A DNA stretch of 64,000 nucleotides, taken from the NCBI GenBank assembly GCA_027922465.2, contig BQMF02000034.1, positions 558,001 through 622,000 of the forward strand. The letters run 5' to 3'. Shown one piece after another: positions 1 to 11,848 of the stretch. The position numbers and the translations under genes are program-made. Numbering within the stretch: position 1 is the first letter of the stretch; each line of letters starts with the position of its first letter. This DNA is from Turritopsis dohrnii (lineage: Eukaryota; Cnidaria; Hydrozoa; Anthoathecata; Oceaniidae). The notes beneath the pieces were generated by a model. The model worked only from the letters and a program-made list of their open reading frames with translations, ran no database searches and had not been told where the DNA came from.

Positions 1-345
1 TAACCTAAAAACTACTGATCACCAACAAAAAACAATACTGCATTTCAAAGCATTATACAAACCAAATAACCTTAAAATAGCTAAAGTGATGCTGAGTAGA
101 CAGACATTTGGAGCTGAGGTGGAACTTAAGCTGAGCTGTACGTATCCAGAGCTTAAAAAGCATTACAGCCCACACATGAAACAAACAATGAACTTTTTTC
201 AGATAAAATCCCAGACATTTCAAAAACAAAAAAAGCATTTATACCTTTTTCATTCTCTGTTTACAAAACGATACGAAAAGTCACCGTTGAATCATTACAA
301 GATAATAATAAATTACTGCTAGAGATTTTATTCTTCATTTTCAGT
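1..345. repeat. Copy of a long dispersed repeat (3' part)
   Basis: This stretch matches, by eye, segments near 53,640-53,940 and 56,570-56,960. The best-conserved part is at about 110-190 (a GAGCTGAGCTGTACG-like core followed by CCAGAGCTTAAAAAGCATTA and a CCCACA-ATGAAACAAAC tract). A second conserved tract at about 240-270 ends in CTGTTTACAAAACG. A reverse-complement copy of the core lies at 22,745-22,850. I see no coding capacity; apparent reading frames here are the repeat itself. Confidence 0.6.
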
Positions 346-473
346 TTTGGAAACGTGCATCTTCTTTAATTATACTGACTAAAGATCCTTTGGGATCCTT
401 TTGGTTGGTTCTTTGTTGTGAATTTCTTCGACTGAAATGCGTGACTTTGGTTTCGTGTAAACATTCGCACGAG

Positions 474-565
474 ATTTCAAAAAACCGCTAGGTTTGGACA
501 GTAAGAAGAAGAAGAAGAAGAAGAACAGAGCCGGTTTTAAGGTATTTCTTGCTTTCGCAGAAATC
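474..565 (-). repeat. SINE 3' body fragment
   Basis: Read on the minus strand, this holds the SINE body (GCGAAAGCAAGAAAT, then an ACCGGCTCTG-like tract), a (TTC)n run, and the conserved 3' end TTACTGTCCAAACCTAGCGG followed by a T run. The same end occurs near 55,028, 55,258, 55,733 and 57,190. The tRNA-like head present in two of those copies is missing here. The flanks 346-473 and 566-1104 show no gene. Confidence 0.55.
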
Positions 566-1104
566 CAATGATAATTGCGCTGTTGACACAAAGAAACGAC
601 AGCTCATGGAAAGATGTTTCACAAAATTATACTTAAATAATAATTACGAAGAAGAGGTGTGGCTGTAAATGGATGTGAAGGTCTGTTGTTTATGAAGGCT
701 GTGCAATCATGTTCCAAATATTTTATTTCTATAGGTGCATTGCCTAGTAACGTTCTGATATTGCGTCACATTTTTTTGCAATGTAAACCTCTGCCATATT
801 TCACCGTAATTTTAAGATACAAATGATCATGATTATAATTACATAATAACTTTAGATTGCAATAAAATTGTCCACTAAAATTGTCATTTTGATTGTTCTG
901 TTTTTTTTTTTAATTATCTCCATCATAAAACTACCAAAGCTTAAAGATGTTAAAGTGATTCTTTAAAAGACAAAAGAATCTTTTGTAAGTCTTCCACACA
1001 ATTAAACAATCTCTACAATAATAATTGGGACGCATTTTAATGATATAAACAAACTTCAACTTAGCCAGTAACCGGATTATGTTAACATCTACTGACAAAG
1101 CACC

Positions 1105-4100
1105 ATGAAGACTTTAATCATATTCTTGCATTTATCAGTGCTTGTAGGGATCTCAATGGGAAGTAAGAAATATATATTTTATCATAGAAAAAAAGAAAAT
1201 ACAAAACAGTCATTATATAGAAATGCAATGTCATGAATCTAAAATGTTATGAGTTTGATAATAGATGATAAACCATTATTCCGATATTCCGACAGCGCAA
1301 GAGAAATTATGAATTGGAAAAAGTCGATTAAAGAAATGATCCATGACGAGGAAATGAAAGGTAAAGAAGATTTCCATAAATATTTCTCCTTACATAGCAG
1401 AATAGATTTTTGCGGTGCATATATTCAAAATGACTAATTCAGCATAACAAAACCAAATCAATACAAATTAAAACATTTATTCTTCAACAAAGGAAAAACA
1501 TCCGTAAAAACTAGTTTTCCAGCAGGCACCCAACGTTTATTTAACGTTAGTCTAACGTTGGTTCTAGGTTTAACGTTACCAACGTAAAGCCAACGTTACT
1601 CCAACGTTAACTACTTACGTTAGTACAACGTTAGAAAGTTACATCAGGACAACGTTAAATTTCGTTAATTTACGTTATACTAACGTTAGTGTTACGTTAT
1701 TTTTTACGTTGTGGTAACGTTAGTGGTTGGTTAGAATGGAAGTCTTTTTTTAATTAGTATAACGTTAAATACTTACGTTAGTATAACGTTAGATACTTAC
1801 GTTAGTATAACGTTAAATACTTACGTTAGTATAACGTTAAATACTTACGTTAGCATAACGTTAGATACTTACGTTAGTATAACGTTAAATTTCGTTAATT
1901 TACGTTATACTAACGTTAGTGTTACGTTATTTATTACGTTGTGGTAACGTTGGTGGTTGGTTAGAATGGAAGTCTTTTTTTAATTAGTATAACGTTAAAT
2001 ACTTACGTTAGTAAGGGCTATCATAAGTAAGTCCTTGAGGATGATATGAATTTTGATTCGCACTTGCTACACATTTTCGCCTTTTCAATTAAGAAGTGTA
2101 TCTCTTGAAAAAACTCGCTTTTACCGTGCTAACCTAGTATTTCCTCTCCATTTTACACATGGTAATATGTCTATTATATATCTATTATATACTTCGCGCT
2201 AGTCTAGCCTTAAAACGAGAAATCAGTTTGATTATTTAATCTTGGTTTTGCTGGCAAGATCTGTACTACATGACTTATAGATGATAGCTAGAGTATTAGG
2301 GCCTGCTACTTGATTATTTTTAATAGAAATCTTTTACTCAAGGTTTCTGATTAATTTTGTTGTATCCCCAGAGTGTTTTGCTTTGTTAACATATGAAAGC
2401 ACAAAATGTCTGTTCTATGGACATTAGTCAGCTGGAAAATAGATATCTGTTCTAGCATAAATTTCTATTGATTTTCATTTATTGCAATTTGCCGTAACCA
2501 CAAGCATTCGTTTAACACCTTCACTTATATTTGTTTCTTTTTCTTCTATTAGGCATGCGTAAATATTGACATAAAAATATACTTTTCTTGTCAATTAAAG
2601 GTAAATATCAACTTCTATGACTATTCGCTGTTTTCGTCATTTGTCTTACTTTGTTGGGATGGACACCGGGATTTGTTTATAATGACTTCAGAAGTCATTA
2701 CAATGTTATAACATTTTGATGTTGTTAACGAAATTTAACGTTGTCCTGATGTAACTTTCTAACGTTATGCTAACGTAAGTATTTAACGTTATACTAACGT
2801 AAGTATTTAACGTTATACTAACGTAAGTATCTAACGTTATACTAACGTAAGTATCTAACGTTATACTAACGTAAGTATCTAACGTTATACTAATTAAAAA
2901 AAGACTTCCATTCTAACCAACCACTAACGTTACCACAACGTAAAAAATAACGTAACACTAACGTTAGTATAACGTTGGGTGCCTGCTGGGTTATGTGTAT
3001 AGTAAACTGAAAAGATTTTAAATAAAAAATATGTCTTAATTTTTGTTCCATGATTAACCATGGCAACAAACCATATAGTAATATCTCGAGAAACTTCTGG
3101 GTAGGAGAACTAATAGAGCATGAACAAATGCACGAAAAAGCCTTAGTAATACTTCAATGCCTGAACAATGTATGAATGAATTGGTGTAAATAAGAAAGAC
3201 TATTGTTGCCTTGGAAACTGTTAGTTTCCTGCTACGCATCATCAGGCAAATGATTTTACAATCAATGACAATCTATTCACCATCAAAAACAAATTAATAA
3301 TATGTTATTAGGCTGTGATCATTTTAACAACTTTATGATGACACTTGCTGATTAAATACGTTCGTTTTTTAACATATATTGGAAATGACAGAAAGGGTCG
3401 TTTCATCATCGTGAAAGCCACATCATAACATAATGACCATGGCTTTCTGCAAAGAGTTCTGAGGGACACAAAATCTACATATACACGTATTTTTTTATCA
3501 GCAGCCCAACTTTTTGCCTCCTAGGAAAGTTGTTAAAAATCCGCATAAAAACCCATATGAAAGTTGCTAAACGGTTGCTTTCATTAATCCTGAACAAATT
3601 TCAGACCAAATAAGAAAAAGTCAAGTTAAGTTAAGTGGCATTCTGGGAAAGGAAAATAAGAAACAGTGAATGTTCAGTCTAAATTTTTTTTATATAAAAC
3701 AACAAATGGTGACTATGAACTACTATGTAGGATATGTTACATAAGTTTTTGTCATCATTTTGATTTTCGTTCATGACAATGAAGAGTTCATCTTCGATAT
3801 GCTTAGATAAAAACTTGGGCCTAGGAAAGTTGCGTAACTTTTTTAAAGATTTGCCTAGGGTTGCTTATAAAGAAATACTTATAAAAATTCTCAACATTCG
3901 ATTTATCTTGTATAAAACATCCATGGTGACATTCCACCATTGAAAATTAGCAAGTTATTTGCAATTTTGCTAACTTTAAATCAAAAGTTTCACCATCAAG
4001 AAACTTTCAGCTATTCATTCATTAGTTTTAAGAGAATTTTCTGTTAAGTGAATATTTTGCTACTAATCATGGCAAATTGATATTGAAAATTCGGGTAAAT

Positions 4101-4365
4101 TTCCTATATGTGAATGTGAATACATTAAATAAGAAACTATTTAGTAGACTATTACAAACTATGGGGAAACACTGATATCATCGTGTAAATTTCCTATATG
4201 TGAATGTGAATACATTAAATAAGAAAAGAAAAGTCTTAGATTCTATTGATAATTCTCAACGCATTAACATTGGCATCAACAGTGTCATAAAGAATCTTTA
4301 ATATTGTTTTCTTGACAGAAGCCGCTCGAAGAGTATTGGAAAAAATTTATAAGAAAGGACGTTAG
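1105..4365 (+). CDS. Putative two-exon gene for a very short secreted cationic peptide
   Basis: Exon 1 (1105-1162) begins at ATG and encodes 19 residues that look like a signal peptide: a Lys near the start, then a run of Leu/Ile/Val/Phe ending in a small-residue GISMG. It stops in phase 1 at an A|GTAAG donor. A phase-matched exon at 4319-4365, after a TTTTCTTGACAG acceptor, adds KAARRVLEKIYKKGR and a stop. The 34-residue product would release a basic, amphipathic 15-mer ending in Gly-Arg, a layout known as an amidation signal after carboxypeptidase trimming. A GTAAGT donor lies 3 nt after the stop, so an untranslated exon may follow. The 3.2-kb intron contains a complete transposon (1518-2990). 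An open frame at 1249-1437 ends without a clear role. The pairing of exons is inference; a missed exon between them is possible. I do not recognise the family. Confidence 0.3.
1518..2990. mobile_element. Non-autonomous DNA transposon with long AACGTT-rich inverted ends
   Basis: The left end CCAGCAGGCACCCAACGTT is mirrored by AACGTTGGGTGCCTGCTGG at the right end. Both ends carry subterminal arrays of a roughly 24-bp unit with the core TACTTACGTTAGTATAACGT, about 500 bp on the left (1540-2020) and 260 bp on the right (2725-2965). The centre (2020-2720) has no open frame of note. Flanking dinucleotides look like TT/TT, so the target duplication is uncertain. The terminal bases resemble those of the element at 42,100-44,449, which suggests the same superfamily. 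It sits inside the putative intron of the 1105-4365 gene. Confidence 0.75.
2991..4090. other. No gene recognised
   Basis: AT-rich DNA between the transposon and the 46-bp duplication. I see no coding exon, RNA gene or ordered repeat. In the model above it is intronic. Confidence 0.5.
4091..4226. repeat. Direct duplication of 46 bp at 90-bp spacing
   Basis: Positions 4091-4136 and 4181-4226 are identical apart from one base, and include TTTCCTATATGTGAATGTG. The 44 bases between them are unrelated. The near-identity suggests a recent local duplication. Confidence 0.85.
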
Positions 4366-4369
4366 AAAG

Positions 4370-5970
4370 TAAGTGAGACTTTATGTTATTTTATATTTCT
4401 AATGTTTGCGAGAAAATGTTGAAGTAGATCCAATTTGCTGTATTCATGCTTGCAACAAAAATGTAGATTTTTTGACGATTAGTTTTGAAAGAAGGTATCT
4501 ACAAATGATATTTATCAAATATTACTTAAACGCTCTTAAATAAAAATCAATAACATTGATTCTTATATCTATCATGAAATTGTTAGCCGTAACAAACCTC
4601 CAAGTTATAGATCTTACATCTATTTTACTTATTTTTAGAAATTCAAATGGTTGGATTGGTAATTTAATGGCAAACAGGCATTAGGTGTTTGAGGGAATTT
4701 AGTACTTACCTTGGGTGTTATAATCACTTTCCAAACTCTGTAAAGACTGCTTATTATTTTATTGTATTTTTGTACGAATAAACATTTGTTGAGAATGTTT
4801 TTACTTTATTCATACTTAATCGAAATAATCTCAAAAAAACTGTTGACCTTGTGACATCTGTCACAAACAGAGCTCACTTTCACTACGAGAATTTTTATCT
4901 AACTTCAAATCAATACACCTTTTCCTAAATTTCTGTATAAATAACGTGTTAATGCATAGTTGTCAAGCTCGTTTGTATGTGTTCTATTGTTTTATTAATG
5001 TCTAGTAAACTTATTATTTCCATTCAACAGTGGCATACCTAAAAGCAGTTGAAATCTTAAGAAGCCTTTTTGCATTTGTGATGGTCAACTAAAGGAACAC
5101 GTACTTGTTGCAAAATCTAAAACAAAAGAAAACATTTTACGCCTTATTCAGGTGGAGGCCTTCAGTGAACTGTGTGCTAACTTGTCACCATTTCAAACTC
5201 CTTAGAAATTTGTTGGTACTAAAACCCTGTTCCTGTATTAAAGCCTGAACGTCTTTGCAAAATAAGGCCTTAAAGTATTAATTACCATACTTGTTTGGTA
5301 AGTCATAACACGGTGTGTCAAACAGAAATCCGAATACGGAAACAGAACACCTGCAAATGCGGGAAGAACAATTGTCTTTCATGTATTAATAATTCAAGAA
5401 GTGTAAAGTCAATATCAAAATGACGTTTACACTGTGACAGGTTTTCCTCAACAACCTGTCATTATGGTAATCCACTTAATATTATAACATATGACTATTT
5501 CATACTCGTTTAGTTCTGATAATTGGGACCAAAGTTCCTTTCTCTTTCTAAAACTAGAACTAACCTCTTTGATAAGCAATTAGTCGGAATATGTTTTACC
5601 TTAAAGTCACAATAAGTCTCGTACACAAAAACAAGTACAATCCCGTTTACTGTTCAAATCGTTGAACCGTTTGATGACGTCATGCTGACATCAAGTGCTG
5701 TGTTATTCATTTCACTCGCGTACATTCTCTAACTTTGGTGTTAATTGATTAAATTAAATAATTTGCTTACTTTACTCAGCTGAGATTTTTGCAGGGTTTA
5801 CTAGCCACTATTTCGGTTTATCGCAAAACAAAGCATTAGAGAAGTATAACTTGAAAATCAATCAATCCATCATACAGCAATAACGTGAAAACAAATGTTG
5901 CAAGGAAGTTTCTGAGTCAATAAATATTTCCTAGTAGATTTTATTTCTACAAGCTGTTTTTTCGAATATA
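4370..5970. other. No gene recognised
   Basis: No supportable exon or element. The stretch is AT-rich with short homopolymer runs only. Confidence 0.5.
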
Positions 5971-5972
5971 TA

Positions 5973-6567
5973 CAGTGTGTTTCATAATGTTGCAAACGGA
6001 AATTTTGAAGCTGTTTCTTTTAATGAATATACCGAATTTCAAAATAATTTTTACATCGATGGAAAGCCATTTTCAAGTTCTTTCGACTATATTTTTGTGA
6101 AAAATGAAAAAAGTGGTTTTTTAAAAAATAAGGAAAATGTCTTTAAATTTTAAATTTTAAATTTAATTACATCGTGCTTATTGTTTCAAAGCGCTAAATC
6201 CATACAAATTTTATTCATTTTATTTTTGCACTGAGACCCCCCAAATTGATATTCAAAAAAATAAAATTTAAATGTTTTTCGTGAACACACAGCTTAAATT
6301 TGTTTATGGTTTTCCAAATTTCTGTCATTGTTACAAAAAATCTTTTCTTTTCATTCACATCTTAATCGACCATTAAAAATGTAATTACATTTTTCCAAGA
6401 CATTTTCATTATTTTTTCAAAAACCACTTCTTCATTTTTCACAAAAATATGCTAGCCAAAAGAACTTCAAAATGGCTTTCCGTCGATATAAAAATTATTT
6501 TGAAATTCGGTATATTCATTTAAAAACGGCTTTAAAATTTCCGTTTCTGGCATTATGAAACACACTG
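5973..6567. mobile_element. Tc1/mariner-type MITE, 595 bp
   Basis: The ends are CAGTGTGTTTCATAATG and its reverse complement CATTATGAAACACACTG, each flanked by TA (5971-5972 and 6568-6569), the target duplication of Tc1/mariner elements. The inverted ends extend inwards imperfectly for about 150 bp, including GGAAAGCCATTTTCAAG near 6060 and its mirror near 6470. There is no transposase frame. Confidence 0.85.
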
Positions 6568-6583
6568 TATTTGCACGTTCTAC

Positions 6584-7415
6584 CTTATTACACGAAATCA
6601 ACGTGGGAATTAATTAAAACCGTGTTAATTTGTGCCCTGCGTAATTTAACCACCCATTAATTAATGTATCGAGTAATATAATCCCTCGTTATTTTGTGAT
6701 ATTGTTCAAAAAAACGACAGGCTTTCTATTTTGACACATAAAACATATATAAAAATCCCAACATAACAAGTCGCTCACACAGTTTGAAACCTTATCACGG
6801 AAAAATTATGACTGGGATCTACGATTAACTGAGTTCAGAGAAAGGAAAAGCAATAATGAAGGCTGAATGGAAGGCAGAGGGGATATGAGAGGCATGAAAC
6901 GATGCAAGATTAAACGACAAGCGCATTTGAACTTAACCTATTTGCATAATCGTACAACAGATATTAACACGCACACTGTTTGTCTTTAGTTTTCTTTCTT
7001 GTGTTTTATTATGTAGGTACATTGCGACTTTGGTAACTCTGTAGATTGAGAAGATAGATAGATATTCTTTATTTATAGTCGATGATTTGCAAAATGTAAA
7101 ATAAGTTATTTATACTAATAAAATAAAATATCATTTCTCTTATAGAATCAAACAGTGTAGTAAACATTGAGAAGCTTTTGATTTCCTTCCCTTCGTTTTT
7201 TGAAAATACACCTTCCAAATCATTTAAACTAATCCAGAGTCAAAACTACAAAAATCAAAATCCGCGTTAATTTTGCTGCCATTTAAAAATCACAGCCCTT
7301 GAATCGTGTTAATTAAAGCACACTTTTACAAAGTCTCATTGTCCACCTGCGTTAATTTATGGCGCGTTAATTTATGGCGCGTTAAATAGTCTGCCTGTTA
7401 ATTTCGTGTAATAAG
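6584..7415. mobile_element. MITE with CTTATTACACGAAAT inverted ends
   Basis: CTTATTACACGAAAT at 6584 is mirrored by ATTTCGTGTAATAAG ending at 7415. Subterminal GTTAATT-rich words occur at both ends (around 6610-6670 and 7340-7400). The element starts 17 bp after the preceding MITE. The target duplication is unclear. The ATTACACGAAA core also occurs at the ends of the PIF-like MITE at 54,006-54,753, which may point to a shared superfamily. No coding frame was seen. Confidence 0.6.
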
Positions 7416-9119
7416 TTATGCTCAATGTGAATATTTTAGTTTTGAAATCATACTGACAACAGCAGAGACGCGATTATAGTATTTTTCTCCCTTATGTCGA
7501 TTCTATGGTAACTTGATAACTTTCCAGTCTTTTGTTCGCTAAGTAATCTTATTAGTTTGCTTACGCCGTCGTCTTCGTTGCCGTTGCAGTTGCTTGCGCC
7601 CCTTAATGACTTTTATCTTTTAAACCTAACACCTAAAAGTCAGTTTAGTGTACTTCTTTTATCTGTATTTTCAATTTGCATATTGAATGTGAATTTATAG
7701 CAATTAGTGAAGTTTGTTTGATATTTAGTTTAAAAATGGTATTATTATAGCTTATAAATTGACATTAGAGTGTATGTATGTTATTGTCTTTAAAGGACCT
7801 GCTGAGAACCAAGTAAAATCTCTTGAAGTGTATTGAGAGTATTTAATTTCATTCGAAAAGGTATGGGTATTTCTACAGGAAAATTACTTGCGTAGCATTT
7901 TACCGTGTTGTGTAGCACAACAATTATTATCGAACACAAAGAACAATGTTTATAAACATTACGTCACTTGGAAACTCATATAAAAAATTATTTATATGTC
8001 TGTTATTGACAATAGTGAGATCTTCTAATTCATTTTCCCTTAAAATCGATGACTTCAGCTAATTCTATATCTTTGTGGAAATCTCAATAACAAAAGTGTA
8101 ATCCCGTAGTCTGACGTAAGCAGTTACGTCATTCATTCATAAAAATTATAAAATGTGCTACGTACAGGATTTTATATTAAATCTTCACAGTCAATTTTAG
8201 TGTGGACGGAGAGTAATGTACATAGCAGGTGAAAATATAAACACAAAAAATTATGCGTGTTTTGAAACACAATGGAACGAAATTTTTCCCACTATGAAAA
8301 AAGTATGGGAGGTAAATTGGTGATAAGAAGAAAAGTAATTTTCCGTATTGGAATCAGAACGTGAGCCTCCATTAAGCAGTTTTCTACGGTAGGGTTGTTT
8401 TTGGCGCTACTAGCCTCCCTTAAAAACGAACACTCCGCCCACTTAAGAAGTTCCCTCTCTTAAGACCAGCCATAGATCACTTTTGGATGGTCAAAGTGCT
8501 TAGCCTTTTATTGCAAGCAACATTGATCAAAAATTTCTATTTCTATTTCTATTTATTAATTTGCATAAGGCATTACAATGGCCTCATATCGGAAATGGAA
8601 CAGAAATAGTACAAAAATTTAAAATAGTATATAAAAAATAAAATAAAATAATGATACATCAGGTCGTGGAAAATTTTGAGTTTTGTAATTTCTCTCCTTT
8701 GCTCTAGTGTTTTAAATTTAGCTGACTTTCTTAATGTTGTTGGGCTAATGTCACTTTTCCAGGAGTTATATATTCACCTAAAGGGATTTTCTTTGGACGA
8801 ATAAATCAGTGTCTGATCTTAACAGTGGCCCGACTGTCTGAGACAGTCAAAAATTGGTTCGGGCCACCAAAATTTTTGAAAACCAGTGTTGTGGTGGCCC
8901 GAATGGACAGGCGAAAAAAAGTATATAAATTCTAAACATGATTTAAGAATTTCCATTACAAGAGAATTGAGTTTTATAATGTTTGTCTTTGCAATTTCAG
9001 CTCTTTCTTTCTAATTTGTAAGCATTTCTAAGTGTGTCCAAATGAAATTGTAGAGTGTTATTGAATATCGGGCCATTAAAATTTCCTTCGAGCCGCCAAC
9101 ACTTTTAAAACCAATGATG
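7416..9119. other. No gene; one diverged repeat pair
   Basis: I see no exon. Two related segments with GGGCCA/TGGCCCG words flanking a TTTTTGAAAACCA or TTTTAAAACCA core lie at about 8,826-8,912 and 9,066-9,135. They look like copies of one old, unnamed repeat. Confidence 0.4.
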
Positions 9120-9645
9120 TCAATGGCCCGGCACGACACCCAGATAAAATCTTAAGATTAGACACTATAAATGTTTTGTAGTACTTGGTTTGGGTTTCCC
9201 TGTTGCTTTTCACAAAGTTTATTTGTAGAAAGAGTCTAGCATTGTTTGCTTTGCTACAAGTTTTCTCAACATGAATTTTCCAACTTAACTTTTTTGTCAG
9301 GGTTACACCAAGGTATTTCGCTTAGGTAACTGTTGCTAGCTGTTGATTATGAATCCTGTAGGATGTATCAACGATTTTTCGTTTGTTTGTAACGCGGAGA
9401 ACCTGACACTTATCTGGGTGAAACTCCATTGACCCGTTTGATTCCCATTCGACAAGGTTGTCAAGGTCTTGTTGTAGAGATTTTGCATCATGTCTAGATT
9501 TGATATTCCGGTAGACATATGTATCATCTGCAAATAATGAGATCTTTGAAGATGACTTGAGAGGCATGTCGTTGATATAGACTAAAAACAGCAATAGACC
9601 CAATACAGTACCTTGGGGGACACCAGATGTGACTGGATGGATCTA
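9120..9645 (-). pseudogene. LINE reverse transcriptase fragment (jockey/CR1-like)
   Basis: Read on the minus strand from about 9645, the translation gives SGVPQGTVLG (RT motif with PQG), LVYINDMP, then ISLFADDTYVY, which contains the catalytic FADD box. It continues into a thumb-like segment with AKYLGVTLTKKLSW and ends near 9120. A stop codon interrupts the frame just before AKYLGV, and both the N-terminal half of the RT and any endonuclease are missing. It is a truncated, dead retrotransposon remnant. Family assignment rests on the order of these boxes. Confidence 0.8.
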
Positions 9646-9789
9646 TACTTACATAAATGATTTTGTTTGTGGTAAATTACGTATTTCTTATGAGTTTGGA
9701 GCATGTTTTAGCAAGCAATTTTCACATTTTGAACATTTGTGTTTTTTAGAAAGTTTTGCTGGCTGAAATGTATAACTTAAAATGAAATA

Positions 9790-10880
9790 CAGTGGACTCT
9801 CCTTATAACGAACCTCCAAGGGGAAATGAAAAAACTTCGTTATATATATCGAGAGTTCGTTATATCGAAAGGTGAGAAAAAATCGGAGAATTTTGCTTAA
9901 TAATTTGTTAACATTTGGTAGTCCTTCGGAACAAAAATGCTTTAGATCGGTATTTTCAGCTAGGATCTCGTTAGAAAACAGCTTTTTGTTTCCATTTGTC
10001 TAGAAAGCCATAGGCTTTAAAATCAACCAGATCGAGGCTTTTGGACAGTGAGATCGCTTTTCTTTGATAATGATCCCGTTGACAGGGATATTGTTTGAGT
10101 ACGCATTTTTGAACCATAAAAACCAACTTCATCAAAATCTTTATCGTCACTCTTATCGGTTTAATTTCGGTTTAAATTTACTTGGCCTGATTTGTAAGCT
10201 TCTGTGATTTTTCTCTTGTTTGCTACTCAAGCCGAAACAGTATTTTTCTTTATGCCATATTCTTCTGCAATGCTATTGTTTGTACTTTTTGCCCTCCACA
10301 ATTTTCTGCAGGGCTTTTTACTTATATATCTGTTATGGAGATAATTGCCCCTTTCATCTTGATTTAATCATCGTATACACTTCACCTTCTTAGATTATAG
10401 ATTGTCTTACAAATTGTAGCTTTGTTTATGTTTAGATTCAAATGGTGCGATCCGATTCGTTCGATTTGAATGACATTTTATACGTTTAATTCATTTATTT
10501 ATTGATTGATTGATTGATTGACATATTTTTAGTGAAGAAACATTGCAAGTTTGTAGTAACTGTATAAATTTTCAGTTACGTATAGTTTTTGTCACAGTTA
10601 GAGATATTCTGAATCATAAAATTCAATCTGCGCGATGCAATAATAGTTTTTGTTTTCTTTCGTAGCATTTTTTACTTTGAGTTCGTTATATGGAGGTTTT
10701 TTTGGTTTGAGGGACGAAAAAGTTGGTTCGTTAAATCGAGAGTTCGCTATATCAGGGGTTCGTTATAATAGAAAGGATTTATAAGAGTTTCTTTAAGGCA
10801 AAATCCAAGGGGAATGGACATTGGTTCGTTATATCGAGATTTTCCCTATATCGGGGGTTCGTTATATTGAGAGTCCGCTG
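9790..10880. mobile_element. Tigger/pogo-type element, decayed, 1.09 kb
   Basis: The ends CAGTGGACTCTC and GAGAGTCCGCTG are inverted repeats flanked by TA on both sides (9788-9789, 10,881-10,882). Subterminal GTTCGTTATAT words recur at both ends. The interior carries remnants of a transposase on the minus strand, so it is a broken, deleted copy of a coding element. Confidence 0.85.
9950..10330 (-). pseudogene. Tigger/pogo transposase N-terminal remnant
   Basis: Translating the minus strand from about 10,330, with several frame changes, yields KALQKIVEGKK, SIAEEYGIKKNTVSA and VANKRKI. This is the helix-turn-helix DNA-binding region typical of the CENP-B/Tigger N-terminus. A later piece reads DFKAYGFLDKWK, matching the second DNA-binding domain. 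At least two stops and two frameshifts are present. The DDE catalytic domain is deleted. Confidence 0.65.
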
Positions 10881-10882
10881 TA

Positions 10883-11848
10883 ACTGATATTGTTATTTAT
10901 TTGTACTGCTATAAGAATCTTCCAAAGCATTGCCATTGCAACTACAAATTCAATTATATACTTTGATCTCCTGCTTGTTGTGTTGTGTTTTATTACTTTA
11001 TTGTTTATCTTCTTCTACTACAAAATATCCCAAGGAATGCATAATACTTTTGAGTTTACAAATTGAGTCCTGAGGATGGATTGTTTGTTCCGAAGAAATT
11101 TAATTATATAATTATAAATGTGTTTTAAATTTTGTTATTTTGAGTCAGTTGAATTTGTATTGATATTATAATACATTGTGTTACCTTAATGGTATTTTGC
11201 CTGTATTAATCTTCCTAAAAGTTGTTCTTTCCAAAAAAACCAAAAAAAACAACAACAACAACAAAAAAAACAAAAAAACTTATAATATGAAAATAAAATA
11301 AGTATATAACTGTAATTTCAAGAGAATGTCCTTTAAAATCGCAGTTGACATTACGAAATTTATCATGGCTCGTGGGGCTAGTGTTGAGGCGCAGTTAACA
11401 GCGACTCATTATAGGTGTCCTTTTAATGATAGAAGAACTGATTAAGATCATGTATCATCAAGTTAAGGGAAAGTATATTATACTGAAATTGAAGCATTTT
11501 ATTCACATATATATACACAATAAAAGAAGATGTCATCTGACAGAAAGGTTTGAAGACTTACTAAGTATTTATGTTATAAAGTGTTTGTATGTTTGCCTTT
11601 CTATTGTTTAATAACTTTTATTTTGTTTGGGATTTTTAAGACAAGAAATTTTTATATATGTGATAAATTTTCCCTTGTAAACTTTGTACAAGCATCATCA
11701 GATCAAATTAAAATAAAATTTAAAATTTCCTCATGTATTATAAACAGCTAAAATTATTTTTATTATCATAGGTAACATAAAGCATAAAAACATAATAAAC
11801 AATTCATTATACAGTCCTCCCAAAATCCTCCCAAATGTGTGATAACAC
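10883..11848. other. No gene recognised
   Basis: AT-rich sequence with an A-rich (AAC)n-like run near 11,235-11,280. Open frames here show no family features. Confidence 0.5.

Noticed and set aside
1249..1437. Open frame with RYSDSAREIMNWKKSIKEM as a further exon of the small-peptide gene
   Set aside because: I found no acceptor that keeps phase 1 from exon 1 without meeting a stop first, and no similarity that I recognise.
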